A DNA stretch of 12,241 nt from Gammaproteobacteria bacterium UBA7376 (GCA_002470275.1 DKNY01000025.1:24755-36995); one strand, 5' to 3'. Shown: positions 1 through 8,006, numbered from the stretch's first letter. Translations and numbers: made by a program. The notes: a model not told the origin generated them from the letters alone.

Positions 1-56
1 GTGCCGCAGGGAGCGTGTCGCTAGGAGCGAGCCCCTTCAGAACGCGTCCCGACAGA
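1..56. other. Intergenic flank downstream of the carboxylase
   Basis: This short flank follows the stop codon of the minus-strand carboxylase. The only visible structure is a small 5 bp hairpin (TCGCT-AGG-AGCGA, bases 18-30) and a repeated GGAGCG. There is no T-run on either strand that would make a convincing intrinsic terminator. No gene can be supported here. Confidence 0.5.
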
Positions 57-3000
57 TCAGGCGCCGTTGTCGACCACGGCCACCGCTTGCCCGGCAGTAA
101 CGGTTTGGCCCTCGGCGACCAACATGGTGATGGCGCCTTCTGCTGTGGCGATCAGCGGGACTTCTGTCTTCATTGATTCGAGTACCGCAATTTCCTGACC
201 CTCCTTGACCATCTCTGCATCGGCCACCAGTACTTTCCAGACTGATGCGGTAATCGGGCAGGTGATCGTTTCACCCTCGAGTTGATCTAGGTCGAGGTCA
301 GAGGCCAGGTCGGTTGAAGCGCCACTGAAGGTAAAGCTTTCCGAGGCCTTCCAGCGTTCCAGCTCTTCATTGAACGCGCGTCGCCTGGTGTCTCGGAAAA
401 CGCCGATTTCCTGGGCGTGTTGAGACAACGCCCCGTCATAGGCAGTGAGGTCTAACTCAGCCATGGTCACGGGAGGCAAATATTCGTCATAAGCACAGGC
501 CTCGCGGATTTCCAGCAACTCCTTGGCATCGACCTCCTGGTAGCGAATCTGGTCAAAGTTTCGCAGCAGCCAGCTTTCATCGCCAAGCTCTGCAAAGCCC
601 TGATTGCGCCAGACAGGGATTGTCCTTCCCACAAACTGATACCCGCCCGGGCCTTCCATGCCGTAAATACACATATAGGAGCCACCGATCCCCACAGAAC
701 CCTCAGCCGTCCAGGTGCGCGCAGGATTGTACTTGGTTGTTACCAAACGATGCCTGGGGTCGAGCGGCGTCGTTAAGGGTGCGCCCAAATACACGTCCCC
801 CAAACCGAGCACGAAGTAGCTGGCGTCAAAAACAATGTCTTTCACTTGCTGGCTCGAACTCAGGCCATTGATTCGCCGGATAAACTCAATATTGTCCGGA
901 CACCACGGGGCATCTGGCCTAACATTCTTCATATATCGCTCGCTTGCCTCTCGGCAAACGGGGTCATCCCAGGACAGCGGCAGCTGCACAATCCGAGAAG
1001 CCACGTTCGTGACCTGACGAGCGGCGGCTTCCGCCAGCAGCGGCTCCAGGGCTCGAACCAGGGTGTCGTGGGTCCAATGCCGGGTATCAAAGCGCAGCAA
1101 CAGCGAGCGGACCCCGGGGGTCTGTTCCAAAATACCGGGCAAATCGCTGACGCGAAGAATCTTGCTCAATTCACCGACCAAAATTCTGACCCGAATATCA
1201 ATGACCGCCTCGCCAAATTCCAGGAGAATCCATTCCTGTCCGGCCTGTCGAATCGTCACCCCGTTTGCCTGATAGAGCAGGATTCGCGTTGCAGCACTCT
1301 GGCCCGAGACGCTGCGCGCCGATACGTTGGGTAGCTCAAGATTATCGTGCTGTAACCAAGCGTCCTGAGCCTCGCTAAGTTGACGGGCCTGTTCCTGATC
1401 AACCAGCTGCAGTTGGATCTCATCGCCTGCCATCAGTTGGCCCAGTTTCCAGCGGTCTGCGTTGATCACCACCACCGGGCAGACGAAACCACCCAAGGAG
1501 GGACCGTCGGGACCCAGAATGACCGGCATATCTCCGGTAAAATCAAGGGCGCCAAAAACATAGGCGGAGTCATGAATATTCGATGGATGAAGACCCGCCT
1601 CGCCACCATCTTCTCGCGCCCACTCTGGCGGTGGCCCGTTCAGCCGAATACCGGTTCGGTTGGAATTATGGTCCACCTGCCAGCTCGAATCGAAAAGCGT
1701 TTGCATCCAGGTTTCAGCAAAAAAATCAGGCGCGGCATGGGGGCCCAAAAGAACGCGCAGAATGTGCCGACTTTGCAAATCCGTCTGCTGACGTTGGATT
1801 GTAGTCAAGGCACCCGCTAGAGGCTCTGCCTCTTGAACGCGCAGCACATCGCCCTGACGCAGCGCCCGTCCCTGGTGGCCGCCGAATTTACCCAATACGA
1901 AGGTGGCCGACGAGCCTAAGAATTGAGGTGCATCCAATCCGCCCTTCACCAGCAAGTAGCTGCGCAGACCGTCGTCTACTGAGTCGATGGAGAGAGTTTG
2001 GCCTGCTGCCGCGTTGAAAAGAACGCCGCGTCTGATGGGCGTCTGATCCAGGGTCGCGCTCACGCTAGCCCCAGTTAAAATACACTGCGCCCCACCGCGA
2101 AAAAGTATCTTGGCGCCCCCCAAGACCATCTCTAGCCCAGCAGCCGCTGCGGGATTGCCCAGCATCTGATTTCCGAGCTGAAAGGACACATCGTCCATCG
2201 GTCCTGATGGGGGCACTCCGACGTCCCAATATCCTTGCCGGCCTGGAAAAGATTGAACCGTCATCTCCAGCCCGGGGCGCAAAACTTCAATTTCGCTGGC
2301 ATCGTAAGTCATTAAGGCGAGCAGCTTGGTGTCCACCTGACCCCCACGAAAAGCCGGATGATCAATCGCCTGGCGCAGAAAGGCGACATTCGTCGTGGTG
2401 CCATAAATTTGAGCTTGGGCCAACTCGTCTAACAAGCCATCAATCGCGTAGGCCCGGCTCTCACCGTAAGCCATGACGTTCGCAAGCAGCGGATCAAACC
2501 AGTGAGAGACCAAGCTGCGCGGACCCACCCAGCTATCGATGCGACCTCGGTGAGAAAATTTTACATCAATCTCGCCGGGGGTCGGTTTGAAGTTCTCAAA
2601 GGGGTCTTCGGCATATAACCGCGCCTGCACGGCGGCCCCTGAGGGTCTCAATGCCGCCTCCAGTGACGCGCAGTCGGGCAAACTGCGGGCCGCCAGCTGG
2701 ACCATCCACTCCACGATATCCACACCGTAAACCAGCTCGGTCACGCCATGCTCGACCTGCAGGCGTGTATTCACCTCCAAGAAGTAATACTGCTCAGACT
2801 CTGCGTCATACAAAAATTCGATTGTGCCTGCACTGGCGTATTTAACCGACGCGGCAAGGGCTCTTGCCTTGTCGTGCATAGACTGACGAATGGCGTCTGG
2901 CAAATGCGGGGCTGGACACTCCTCTACAAGTTTTTGATTCCGTCGCTGCAGCGAGCAGTCACGATCCCCAAGGATCACGATCTTACCCTCCCCGTCACCA

Positions 3001-3638
3001 AACAACTGGACTTCCACGTGGCGAGCCCGAGTAATGCATTTCTCGAGGAACACCCCAGGGCTGGTAAAGTTGCTCTTGGCCAGCGCGGAAACAGACTCAA
3101 AGGCCGCGCTCAGGTCCTGAGCGCCGTCGCAGCGCTGCATGCCAATGCCTCCGCCCCCTGCGGTGCTTTTTAGCAGCACTGGAAACCCAATTTCTTCCGC
3201 TGCGGCGATAGCGGCTGCTAGATTGGGTAACAGGTCTGTACCTCGCAGAATTGGGACGCCCTGCTTTTCAGCAATCGCCCTAGCCTCATGCTTGAGTCCG
3301 AAGGTATTGATCACATCTGGCGTGGGGCCCATAAAGACATAGCCCGCCTGAGCAACCCGGGTGGCAAAGGCCGCATTCTCGCTGAGAAAGCCGTACCCAG
3401 GATGAATGGCCTGGACGTCGGCTCGCCGGGCAACGTCAAGAATCTGCGCTACGTCCAGATAGGTCTCAGCGACGGAATCGCCGGTTAGATCATAAACTTC
3501 GTCGAAAGCCTCGAAATAACCGTTGCCCCTTTCGGCCTTGCTCCTCAGGGCGACGCTAATAATGCCCAGGCGCTGTAATGTCCGGGCAATACGCACCGCC
3601 GCCACGCCCCTGTTGGCGATAAGGACCTTGGAAAACAT
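57..3638 (-). CDS. uca: Biotin-dependent urea/guanidine carboxylase
   Basis: A cytoplasmic biotin enzyme that uses ATP and bicarbonate to carboxylate urea (to allophanate) or, more likely here, guanidine (to carboxyguanidine). At 1193 residues it is full length for a stand-alone carboxylase without a fused hydrolase. Visible domains in order: biotin carboxylase, about 1-450, with HPGYGFLSEN (79-88), the ATP glycine loop KSTAGGGGIGM (157-167) and FLEVNTRLQVEHGVTE (287-301); an AHS2/KipA-like half of the carboxyltransferase, about 455-750; an AHS1/KipI-like half, about 785-1020, with GGSYMCIYGMEGPGGYQFVG (985-1004); and a biotin carrier domain, about 1115-1190, with ESMKTE, giving Lys1157 as the biotinylation site. 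The ATG lies one base after the stop of the upstream DUF1989 gene, with GAGG about 10 bases upstream, so the genes are translationally coupled. The family call is very secure. Guanidine preference is inferred from the neighbours, not from the active site. Confidence 0.95.
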   Translation of the reverse strand: MFSKVLIANRGVAAVRIARTLQRLGIISVALRSKAERGNGYFEAFDEVYDLTGDSVAETYLDVAQILDVARRADVQAIHPGYGFLSENAAFATRVAQAGYVFMGPTPDVINTFGLKHEARAIAEKQGVPILRGTDLLPNLAAAIAAAEEIGFPVLLKSTAGGGGIGMQRCDGAQDLSAAFESVSALAKSNFTSPGVFLEKCITRARHVEVQLFGDGEGKIVILGDRDCSLQRRNQKLVEECPAPHLPDAIRQSMHDKARALAASVKYASAGTIEFLYDAESEQYYFLEVNTRLQVEHGVTELVYGVDIVEWMVQLAARSLPDCASLEAALRPSGAAVQARLYAEDPFENFKPTPGEIDVKFSHRGRIDSWVGPRSLVSHWFDPLLANVMAYGESRAYAIDGLLDELAQAQIYGTTTNVAFLRQAIDHPAFRGGQVDTKLLALMTYDASEIEVLRPGLEMTVQSFPGRQGYWDVGVPPSGPMDDVSFQLGNQMLGNPAAAAGLEMVLGGAKILFRGGAQCILTGASVSATLDQTPIRRGVLFNAAAGQTLSIDSVDDGLRSYLLVKGGLDAPQFLGSSATFVLGKFGGHQGRALRQGDVLRVQEAEPLAGALTTIQRQQTDLQSRHILRVLLGPHAAPDFFAETWMQTLFDSSWQVDHNSNRTGIRLNGPPPEWAREDGGEAGLHPSNIHDSAYVFGALDFTGDMPVILGPDGPSLGGFVCPVVVINADRWKLGQLMAGDEIQLQLVDQEQARQLSEAQDAWLQHDNLELPNVSARSVSGQSAATRILLYQANGVTIRQAGQEWILLEFGEAVIDIRVRILVGELSKILRVSDLPGILEQTPGVRSLLLRFDTRHWTHDTLVRALEPLLAEAAARQVTNVASRIVQLPLSWDDPVCREASERYMKNVRPDAPWCPDNIEFIRRINGLSSSQQVKDIVFDASYFVLGLGDVYLGAPLTTPLDPRHRLVTTKYNPARTWTAEGSVGIGGSYMCIYGMEGPGGYQFVGRTIPVWRNQGFAELGDESWLLRNFDQIRYQEVDAKELLEIREACAYDEYLPPVTMAELDLTAYDGALSQHAQEIGVFRDTRRRAFNEELERWKASESFTFSGASTDLASDLDLDQLEGETITCPITASVWKVLVADAEMVKEGQEIAVLESMKTEVPLIATAEGAITMLVAEGQTVTAGQAVAVVDNGA

Positions 3639-3639
3639 G

Positions 3640-4281
3640 TTACTGCCGCCTCATCTCGACCTGAACCGGCGTCGGGTTGTAGCCGTTACACGGATTGTTG
3701 AGTTGAGGACAGTTAGAGATCAGAACCGCCAGATTCATGTGCGCAATGAGATCAACGTATTTCCCGGGGCCGCTGACGCCATCCTCGAAGGTCAATTGCC
3801 CCTCGGGCGTAACCGGCACATTCATGAAAAAATTAACGTTGTGCGACAGGTCTGATTTCACCAAGTCGAGATCGGCAAACTCAGTATTCAATGCCAACAG
3901 CCAGCTGTCCCTACAGGAATGCATGGTCTTAGTCTCGCGGGCATAGCGCACCGAATTGCTCTCAGCGGCGCAAGCACCCCCCAGCGTATCGTGCCGACCG
4001 CAGGTGTCTTCGATGATTTCAGCCATAGGCCGTCCCAGTTCTGACCGCAAGATTGAACCGGTGGTTAGATACAGCGCGCGCTGTGCTTGGATTGTCTGCA
4101 TCGCGCTGTAGCGCTCACTGAAATCGTCTGCGTTGAAAAAAAGCGTATCAACAGCCTGATTCCCGTGGGCATCCGTTAAACGCATGATCCGCCCAGCAGG
4201 AAGAACGCCGAGCCAGTAGCCACCGGCGAGAATAACCTGCGGCTGGTCGTCCTTTAGTACCCGATCTGTCGCTTGCGACAC
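3640..4281 (-). CDS. DUF1989 urea carboxylase-associated protein, UAAP2-like (probable carboxyguanidine deiminase subunit)
   Basis: A 213-residue DUF1989 protein, the shorter of the two paralogues that accompany such carboxylases. Family members working as a pair have been shown to deiminate carboxyguanidine to allophanate (CgdAB); which symbol belongs to which paralogue I cannot settle. Family hallmarks visible: GNQAVDTLFFN (40-50), the Cys-rich DTCGRHDTLGGACAAESN (92-109), MHSCRD (120-125), NVNFFMNVPV (148-157) and CPQLNNPCNGYNPTP (191-205). I chose the GTG start at 4281 because it follows the stop of the upstream gene by one base and has GGAAG five bases upstream. Reading up to the ATG at 4374 would only add 31 residues that overlap the upstream gene and look unrelated to the family. 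Confidence 0.88.
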   Translation of the reverse strand: MSQATDRVLKDDQPQVILAGGYWLGVLPAGRIMRLTDAHGNQAVDTLFFNADDFSERYSAMQTIQAQRALYLTTGSILRSELGRPMAEIIEDTCGRHDTLGGACAAESNSVRYARETKTMHSCRDSWLLALNTEFADLDLVKSDLSHNVNFFMNVPVTPEGQLTFEDGVSGPGKYVDLIAHMNLAVLISNCPQLNNPCNGYNPTPVQVEMRRQ

Positions 4282-4282
4282 G

Positions 4283-4996
4283 TTATCTTCCAAAATAATA
4301 AAGTTCTGTGTTGATGAAGCCCCGAACGTTTTCCTCGCAGCTGTTGCGACACAGGTCATCGTCGGCGACGGCATCTGCCTGGCTCAAATGGAGCGCAACT
4401 TCCGTTTGTGGGTAGTGAGCTGAATCGTTAAAGGGGTGGGGACAGCTGTGCAGAAGCACTATGCTGTCCATCTCAAACCGCAGGGTAACGCTGGTACCCG
4501 AGGGATAGGGTGCCGCCAGAGACAATCCTCCCTGGCTGTCCGCATCCACTCGGCTAAACCAGTTCATGTTGGCCACTAAGTCTTTACCGCTCAAATTATA
4601 TTTGCCCAGCTCGATTAAGAAGCTGTCCTGCCCATTACGAATGAACTCGTTATGGGCCTGTTGAAAGCTGGTTTGCGCCCAATTTTTTTTCGCCAACAGC
4701 GCCTTGGTGCAGGTCCCGCTGGTTGCATCATGCCAACCTGCTTCGTCTTCGACCACGGAACATAGAATCCGTCCCATGTCCGAATACAGACAGTTACCCT
4801 TGGTAATCTTAAAGGTGTGTTGGCATTTCAAAGAGTCGGGGAGATTTAAGCGTTCAGAGGTATTTTCCGCGTTGTAGATGAGCATCCCTACATTGCTGCC
4901 GCCAGAGTGATCGGTGAGCGTCAATGCGACGCCCCTTCTGACCATCATAGAACAGTGGCGCCCTCCGGGCAGGCGTTCGGAATAGGTTGTTAGCAT
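4283..4996 (-). CDS. DUF1989 urea carboxylase-associated protein, UAAP1-like (probable carboxyguanidine deiminase subunit)
   Basis: A 237-residue DUF1989 protein, the longer paralogue and first gene of the carboxylase operon. It probably pairs with the next gene product as carboxyguanidine deiminase, producing allophanate and ammonia in the cytoplasm. Typical features are LPGG near the N-terminus (9-12), SLKCQHTFKITKGNCLYSDM (55-74), VEDEAGWHD (82-90), NMNWFSRV (143-150), CPHPFN (185-190) and the Cys-bearing tail DDDLCRNSCEENVRGF (212-227). The ATG at 4996 puts LPGG at the position I expect for the family. An in-frame GTG at 5020 would add eight residues. Neither start has a strong Shine-Dalgarno, so the exact start is uncertain. 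Its stop overlaps the ribosome-binding region of the next gene. Confidence 0.87.
   Translation of the reverse strand: MLTTYSERLPGGRHCSMMVRRGVALTLTDHSGGSNVGMLIYNAENTSERLNLPDSLKCQHTFKITKGNCLYSDMGRILCSVVEDEAGWHDATSGTCTKALLAKKNWAQTSFQQAHNEFIRNGQDSFLIELGKYNLSGKDLVANMNWFSRVDADSQGGLSLAAPYPSGTSVTLRFEMDSIVLLHSCPHPFNDSAHYPQTEVALHLSQADAVADDDLCRNSCEENVRGFINTELYYFGR
4287..4291 (-). promoter_or_regulatory. Shine-Dalgarno deciding the UAAP2-like start
   Basis: GGAAG on the minus strand lies five bases before the GTG at 4281 and inside the last codons of the upstream gene. It fixes the start of the second DUF1989 gene immediately after the first gene's stop and implies translational coupling. Confidence 0.65.
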
Positions 4997-5064
4997 TCTT
5001 TTACAGTCCGCGAGACCCACGGTGCTCGCAATTCAATTTATTCTGGTGCCTTTCCAAAGACAGC

Positions 5065-5139
5065 GACCAATCCGCCCGGCAACGCGTCTCTGGGCGTTGA
5101 ACTCGCCTTACGCCCAATTGACCAACGCCCGGGGCAATC
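5065..5139 (-). repeat. Leader with twin motif and competing hairpins, carboxylase operon
   Basis: In the minus-strand leader, GGGCGTTG (5130-5123) can pair over 8 bp with CAACGCCC (5099-5092). The same CAACGC can instead form a 6 bp stem with the downstream GCGTTG (5085-5080, loop 8). An imperfect direct repeat flanks the shared segment: on the plus strand GACCAA-TC-CGCCCGG-CAA (5065-5082) and GACCAA-CGCCCGG-GG-CAA (5120-5137). The pairing is seen directly. A switch-like or attenuation role is inference, and no poly-U tract follows. Confidence 0.4.
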
Positions 5140-5171
5140 TCCTCGTCGCCAACGGGTTCGAGGACAACCGA

Positions 5172-5194
5172 TACAACAGATAATTACTGTTGTA
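5172..5194. promoter_or_regulatory. Operator-like palindrome in the divergent region
   Basis: A perfect inverted repeat of TACAACAG and CTGTTGTA separated by seven A/T-rich bases. It lies 176 bases before the first DUF1989 gene and about 280 bases before atzF, in the gap between divergent transcription units. Length, symmetry and AT-rich centre fit a dimeric repressor or activator. No regulator gene is in the window, so the factor is unknown. Confidence 0.6.
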
Positions 5195-5203
5195 GCAGTT
5201 CAT

Positions 5204-5216
5204 TTAATGATTGATT
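5204..5216 (-). promoter_or_regulatory. Weak IHF-like site
   Basis: On the minus strand AATCAATCATTAA matches the IHF consensus WATCAANNNNTTR at all but one of the specified positions. It lies between the NtrC-like site at 5300-5314 and the palindrome at 5172-5194. AT-rich DNA gives chance matches, so support is modest. Confidence 0.25.
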
Positions 5217-5247
5217 CTGGCCGGAACATTAGCAAAGATCATCGAAA

Positions 5248-5282
5248 GCGCAAGAGCGCGCCAAATAAATTGGTCCTTGCGC
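5248..5282. repeat. Nested inverted repeat in the divergent region
   Basis: An outer 7 bp pair, GCGCAAG (5248-5254) with CTTGCGC (5276-5282), encloses an inner CCAA-ATAAA-TTGG hairpin (5261-5273). An asymmetric internal loop of six and two bases separates the stems. It could be an RNA hairpin or a protein site; the sequence does not decide. Confidence 0.35.
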
Positions 5283-5299
5283 AGCAATGACGACGAATC

Positions 5300-5314
5300 G
5301 CACCAATCTAGTGC
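5300..5314. promoter_or_regulatory. NtrC-like binding site (GCAC-N7-GTGC)
   Basis: GCAC-CAATCTA-GTGC is an exact match to the core of the NtrC enhancer consensus. It sits in the gap between the carboxylase operon and atzF. The function of the nearby genes, release of ammonia from a poor nitrogen source, makes nitrogen-status control plausible. No strong sigma-54 promoter accompanies it on either side. Confidence 0.5.
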
Positions 5315-5464
5315 CTGATTTTTCCGCTGTGCCTTAATAAAGGGCCCAAATTTCAATGGCCATGACGAGCATCCGCCGCGCAGATTTTAGCTTCGCTTGG
5401 ACAGGTGCCTGCCGTCACTGGGTGGCCGGTGCGCCGCGTGATACAAAAAATAAGAGCGGACAAT

Positions 5465-5470
5465 AAGAGG
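5465..5470 (+). promoter_or_regulatory. Shine-Dalgarno deciding the atzF start
   Basis: AAGAGG ends six bases before the ATG at 5477. This is the only good ribosome-binding site near the start and rules in the ATG over the in-frame GTG 72 bases upstream. Confidence 0.75.
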
Positions 5471-5476
5471 ACAACA

Positions 5477-7288
5477 ATGCCTGGGTCTGAAGAAATACTG
5501 CAGCGGGTCGGCGGCTCGATCATAGACTTACTTGAGGGCTATCGAAGCGCACAATTTACGCCCCATGAGGTGATTGAGGCCATTATTGACGCCTCTTCTG
5601 AGATGTCGGGCAATCCCATTTGGATCACCTCACCGGACCGAGCCATCATTCAACCCTATCTAGACCGACTAATGGAAACCCTCCCCCACAGCCTCCCGCT
5701 TTGGGGCGTCCCCTTCGCCGTGAAGGACAATATTGATGTCTTAGGTATGCCCACCACCGCCGGATGCCCGGCCTTTACGTACCAGCCCAAGACATCTGCC
5801 TTCGTGGTTGACCGCTTGATCAAAGCCGGTGCAATTCCAGTTGGCAAAACAAACCTGGATCAATTCGCTACCGGACTAGTGGGCGTCAGATCACCTTATG
5901 GCATACCGGTAAATCCGTGCACGCCTGACCTTGTACCCGGGGGGTCCAGCTCCGGCAGCGCCATTGCCTTGGCCTGTGGCTTGGTGAGCTTTGCCCTGGG
6001 CACGGACACGGCGGGTTCTGGTCGCATTCCGGCCGGCTTTAATCGTCTGACGGGCTTCAAACCCACCCGAGGGTTGCTGTCCACCAGCGGCGTTGTGCCT
6101 GCCTGTCGCAGCTTGGATTGCGTCAGCGTGTTTACACGAAGCACAAGCGATGCCGCGATGGTGGCTGACACCGCAGCGATTTTCGACCAAGGCGATGCCT
6201 TCGCGCGACAAAACCGTGCCAACAATGCATTCAGCAGTCATGGTCGGTGGTCCGGAGCACTAAGACTTGCGGTCATCGAACCCGAGCAGCTGACGTTTTT
6301 CGGAGACGCCGGATATGCCGACGCCTATCGCCGCACCATCCAACGGCTTGAGGCAGAGGGCATTAAAACCCTACCCGTAGACTTCCGTCCCTTCATCCAG
6401 GCAGCAGAACAACTCTACAACGGGCCCTGGATCACCGAGCGTTTCATCGCCATGGAGGATGTTTTAAACCAGGACCCAGACGTAGTTTGGCCTGTCACAA
6501 GAGACATTGTCTCCCAGGGCCAGTCCCGCACTGCAGCCGAGGTCTATCGCTCGATCTACGAACTGGCAGCGTTAAGGAACGCCTGCATCGCTGAGACAGC
6601 GGAGTGCGATGCGCTCCTCACGCCCACCGCAGGAAGGCGCTTTACGCTCGCCGAGCTCGACTGCGACCCGGTAGGGCCCAACCAAAGCCTGGGTCATTAT
6701 ACCAACTACATGAATCTGTTAGATTTTTGTGGCCTTGCGATACCAGGATTAGATACCGAATCCGGGCAACCCTTCGGCATTACCCTGGTTGGGGACAGAT
6801 TCCAAGATACCCGTTTATTCGCCATTGGCGCTTACCTGGAGAGCATTTTGCATGGTGACACGGGGGCCGCCGGGCTTCAGGGTTTCAAGGATTTAGCCCA
6901 TGTGGACATCGCTGTCTGCGGTGCACATATGGCCGAACTACCGCTGAACCCGCAGCTCACGCGTCGGGGCGCCGTCTTTATTGAGGCCACGAAGACCGCT
7001 GAAGAGTACCGGCTGTTTGCCTTGGCCGGAGGTCCGCCAATGAGACCCGGCATGGTGCGTGACAGCGCCGATGGCAAGGCGATAGAGCTGGAGATCTGGC
7101 GTTTGCCGGCAGAGGCGTTGGCTACCTTCGTCGCGGACATACCCAGCCCCTTGGGCATCGGCTTGGTCAAGGTGCAGTCTGGTGACCATGTCTTGGGTTT
7201 TCTGTGCGAACAAGCCGGGCTGTCTGGGGCGAGAGAGATTACCGACTTTGGCGGCTGGCGCAGCTTTCTCGCTGCCAAGGATGACTGA
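5477..7288 (+). CDS. atzF: Allophanate hydrolase
   Basis: A cytoplasmic amidase-signature enzyme that hydrolyses allophanate, ending in ammonia and CO2. At 603 residues it has the usual full length. The N-terminal amidase domain (about 1-470) carries the complete Ser-cisSer-Lys triad: Lys83 in FAVKDNID, Ser157 in VPGGSSSGSA and Ser181 in GTDTAGSGR. These are offset by a constant eight residues from the triad known for Pseudomonas sp. ADP AtzF. The C-terminal domain typical of AtzF (about 478-600) is also intact, beginning near VAVCGAHMAELPLNPQL-type sequence (here IAVCGAHMAELPLNPQLTRR) and ending with DFGGWRSFLA. The gene is transcribed away from the carboxylase operon, although the two act in one pathway. 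An alternative GTG start at 5405 would add 24 unremarkable residues and lacks a good ribosome-binding site. Confidence 0.95.
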   Translation: MPGSEEILQRVGGSIIDLLEGYRSAQFTPHEVIEAIIDASSEMSGNPIWITSPDRAIIQPYLDRLMETLPHSLPLWGVPFAVKDNIDVLGMPTTAGCPAFTYQPKTSAFVVDRLIKAGAIPVGKTNLDQFATGLVGVRSPYGIPVNPCTPDLVPGGSSSGSAIALACGLVSFALGTDTAGSGRIPAGFNRLTGFKPTRGLLSTSGVVPACRSLDCVSVFTRSTSDAAMVADTAAIFDQGDAFARQNRANNAFSSHGRWSGALRLAVIEPEQLTFFGDAGYADAYRRTIQRLEAEGIKTLPVDFRPFIQAAEQLYNGPWITERFIAMEDVLNQDPDVVWPVTRDIVSQGQSRTAAEVYRSIYELAALRNACIAETAECDALLTPTAGRRFTLAELDCDPVGPNQSLGHYTNYMNLLDFCGLAIPGLDTESGQPFGITLVGDRFQDTRLFAIGAYLESILHGDTGAAGLQGFKDLAHVDIAVCGAHMAELPLNPQLTRRGAVFIEATKTAEEYRLFALAGGPPMRPGMVRDSADGKAIELEIWRLPAEALATFVADIPSPLGIGLVKVQSGDHVLGFLCEQAGLSGAREITDFGGWRSFLAAKDD

Positions 7289-7373
7289 GAACAAGTGGCT
7301 AGACGAAGGCGCCTCAGAGGCCGGACCAACAATAGAATTGACAGGCTAATCAGAGCAAAAAAAAGGACTTACC

Positions 7374-8006
7374 ATGAGATATCTGCATCCGAAGAGAACC
7401 GCGTCTAACTGGGCATCGCATAGGATTCTAGCTTTACTTACCCTCCTAACGCTCTTACCAATGGGTACGGTGAGCGCCATGCATCACCTAGCCGAGGAAG
7501 GTCAATCAGACACCCAGGCGCAGATAGCCACCGCTGAACGATTCATTGATGCCTTTTACTCATTCGATGCCGCCAAGCTTGCACCCTTACTCGAGCATGC
7601 CAGCGAAAGCGCTCCGGGTATTCTGTATTACCAGGGCTGGGCGGAGGGTGGGAACTACAAGGTCCTGGAACGCGCGCCCTGCAAAGTGGCGGAAGCTGGC
7701 CAAATTGCCTGCGCCATCACGGTCCAAGACGATCCGGTGCTGGCTTTGAAAACTGGATTCAACGTGACGGATACATTTCACCTGCGCTTTGAGGGCGCTC
7801 ATTTGTCCGCCGTGGAAACCAGTTCCAATGATCAGCCCATTTACTATGAAGCTCGCAAGTGGGTAGAGGCCAACCTTCCCGAAGTCATGACCGGACCCTG
7901 CAAAGACCGAAATACTGAGGAATCAACGCCTGTCGCCTGCGCCAAAGCTATGACCAAGGGTTATCAAGCATTTTATGAAGCGGAGGTTGCACCCAAGGTG
8001 GAGTAG
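7374..8006 (+). CDS. Predicted exported NTF2-like (SnoaL-type) protein, function unknown
   Basis: A 210-residue protein with an N-terminal signal peptide: basic residues, then a hydrophobic stretch ILALLTLLTLLPM (18-30) and probable cleavage after VSA (33-35). The mature part starts with ERFIDAFYSFDAAKLAPLL (55-73) and contains alternating beta-like segments (YYQGWAEGG, IACAITVQDD, DTFHLRFEG), a pattern resembling NTF2/SnoaL-fold proteins. The mature chain has four cysteines (103, 113, 176, 189), consistent with disulfides in the periplasm. AAGGA six bases before the ATG supports the start. It lies 85 bases after atzF on the same strand and is probably co-transcribed. I recognise no catalytic motif. 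The fold is inferred by eye and the role is unknown. Confidence 0.75.
   Translation: MRYLHPKRTASNWASHRILALLTLLTLLPMGTVSAMHHLAEEGQSDTQAQIATAERFIDAFYSFDAAKLAPLLEHASESAPGILYYQGWAEGGNYKVLERAPCKVAEAGQIACAITVQDDPVLALKTGFNVTDTFHLRFEGAHLSAVETSSNDQPIYYEARKWVEANLPEVMTGPCKDRNTEESTPVACAKAMTKGYQAFYEAEVAPKVE

Noticed and set aside
620..3855. Numerous plus-strand reading frames opposite the carboxylase and DUF1989 genes
   Set aside because: They are antisense shadows of strongly conserved coding sequence and encode no recognisable proteins.
5250..5263. TGGCGCGCTCTTGC on the minus strand as a sigma-54 promoter for the carboxylase operon
   Set aside because: The GG-GC spacing is nine instead of ten and it lies too close to the NtrC-like site.
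5398..5437. Two GG-N10-GC matches (5398-5412 and 5423-5437) as a sigma-54 promoter for atzF
   Set aside because: Only the invariant bases and little else fit. Such matches are common by chance in GC-rich DNA, although their distance from the NtrC-like site would be suitable.
5405..5476. Upstream GTG start for allophanate hydrolase
   Set aside because: The extra 24 residues do not resemble the family N-terminus, and AAGAGG is placed for the ATG at 5477.
7338..7343. Perfect TTGACA as a -35 box before the NTF2-like gene
   Set aside because: No -10 element occurs at 16-18 bases; that position is an A-run leading into the ribosome-binding site.
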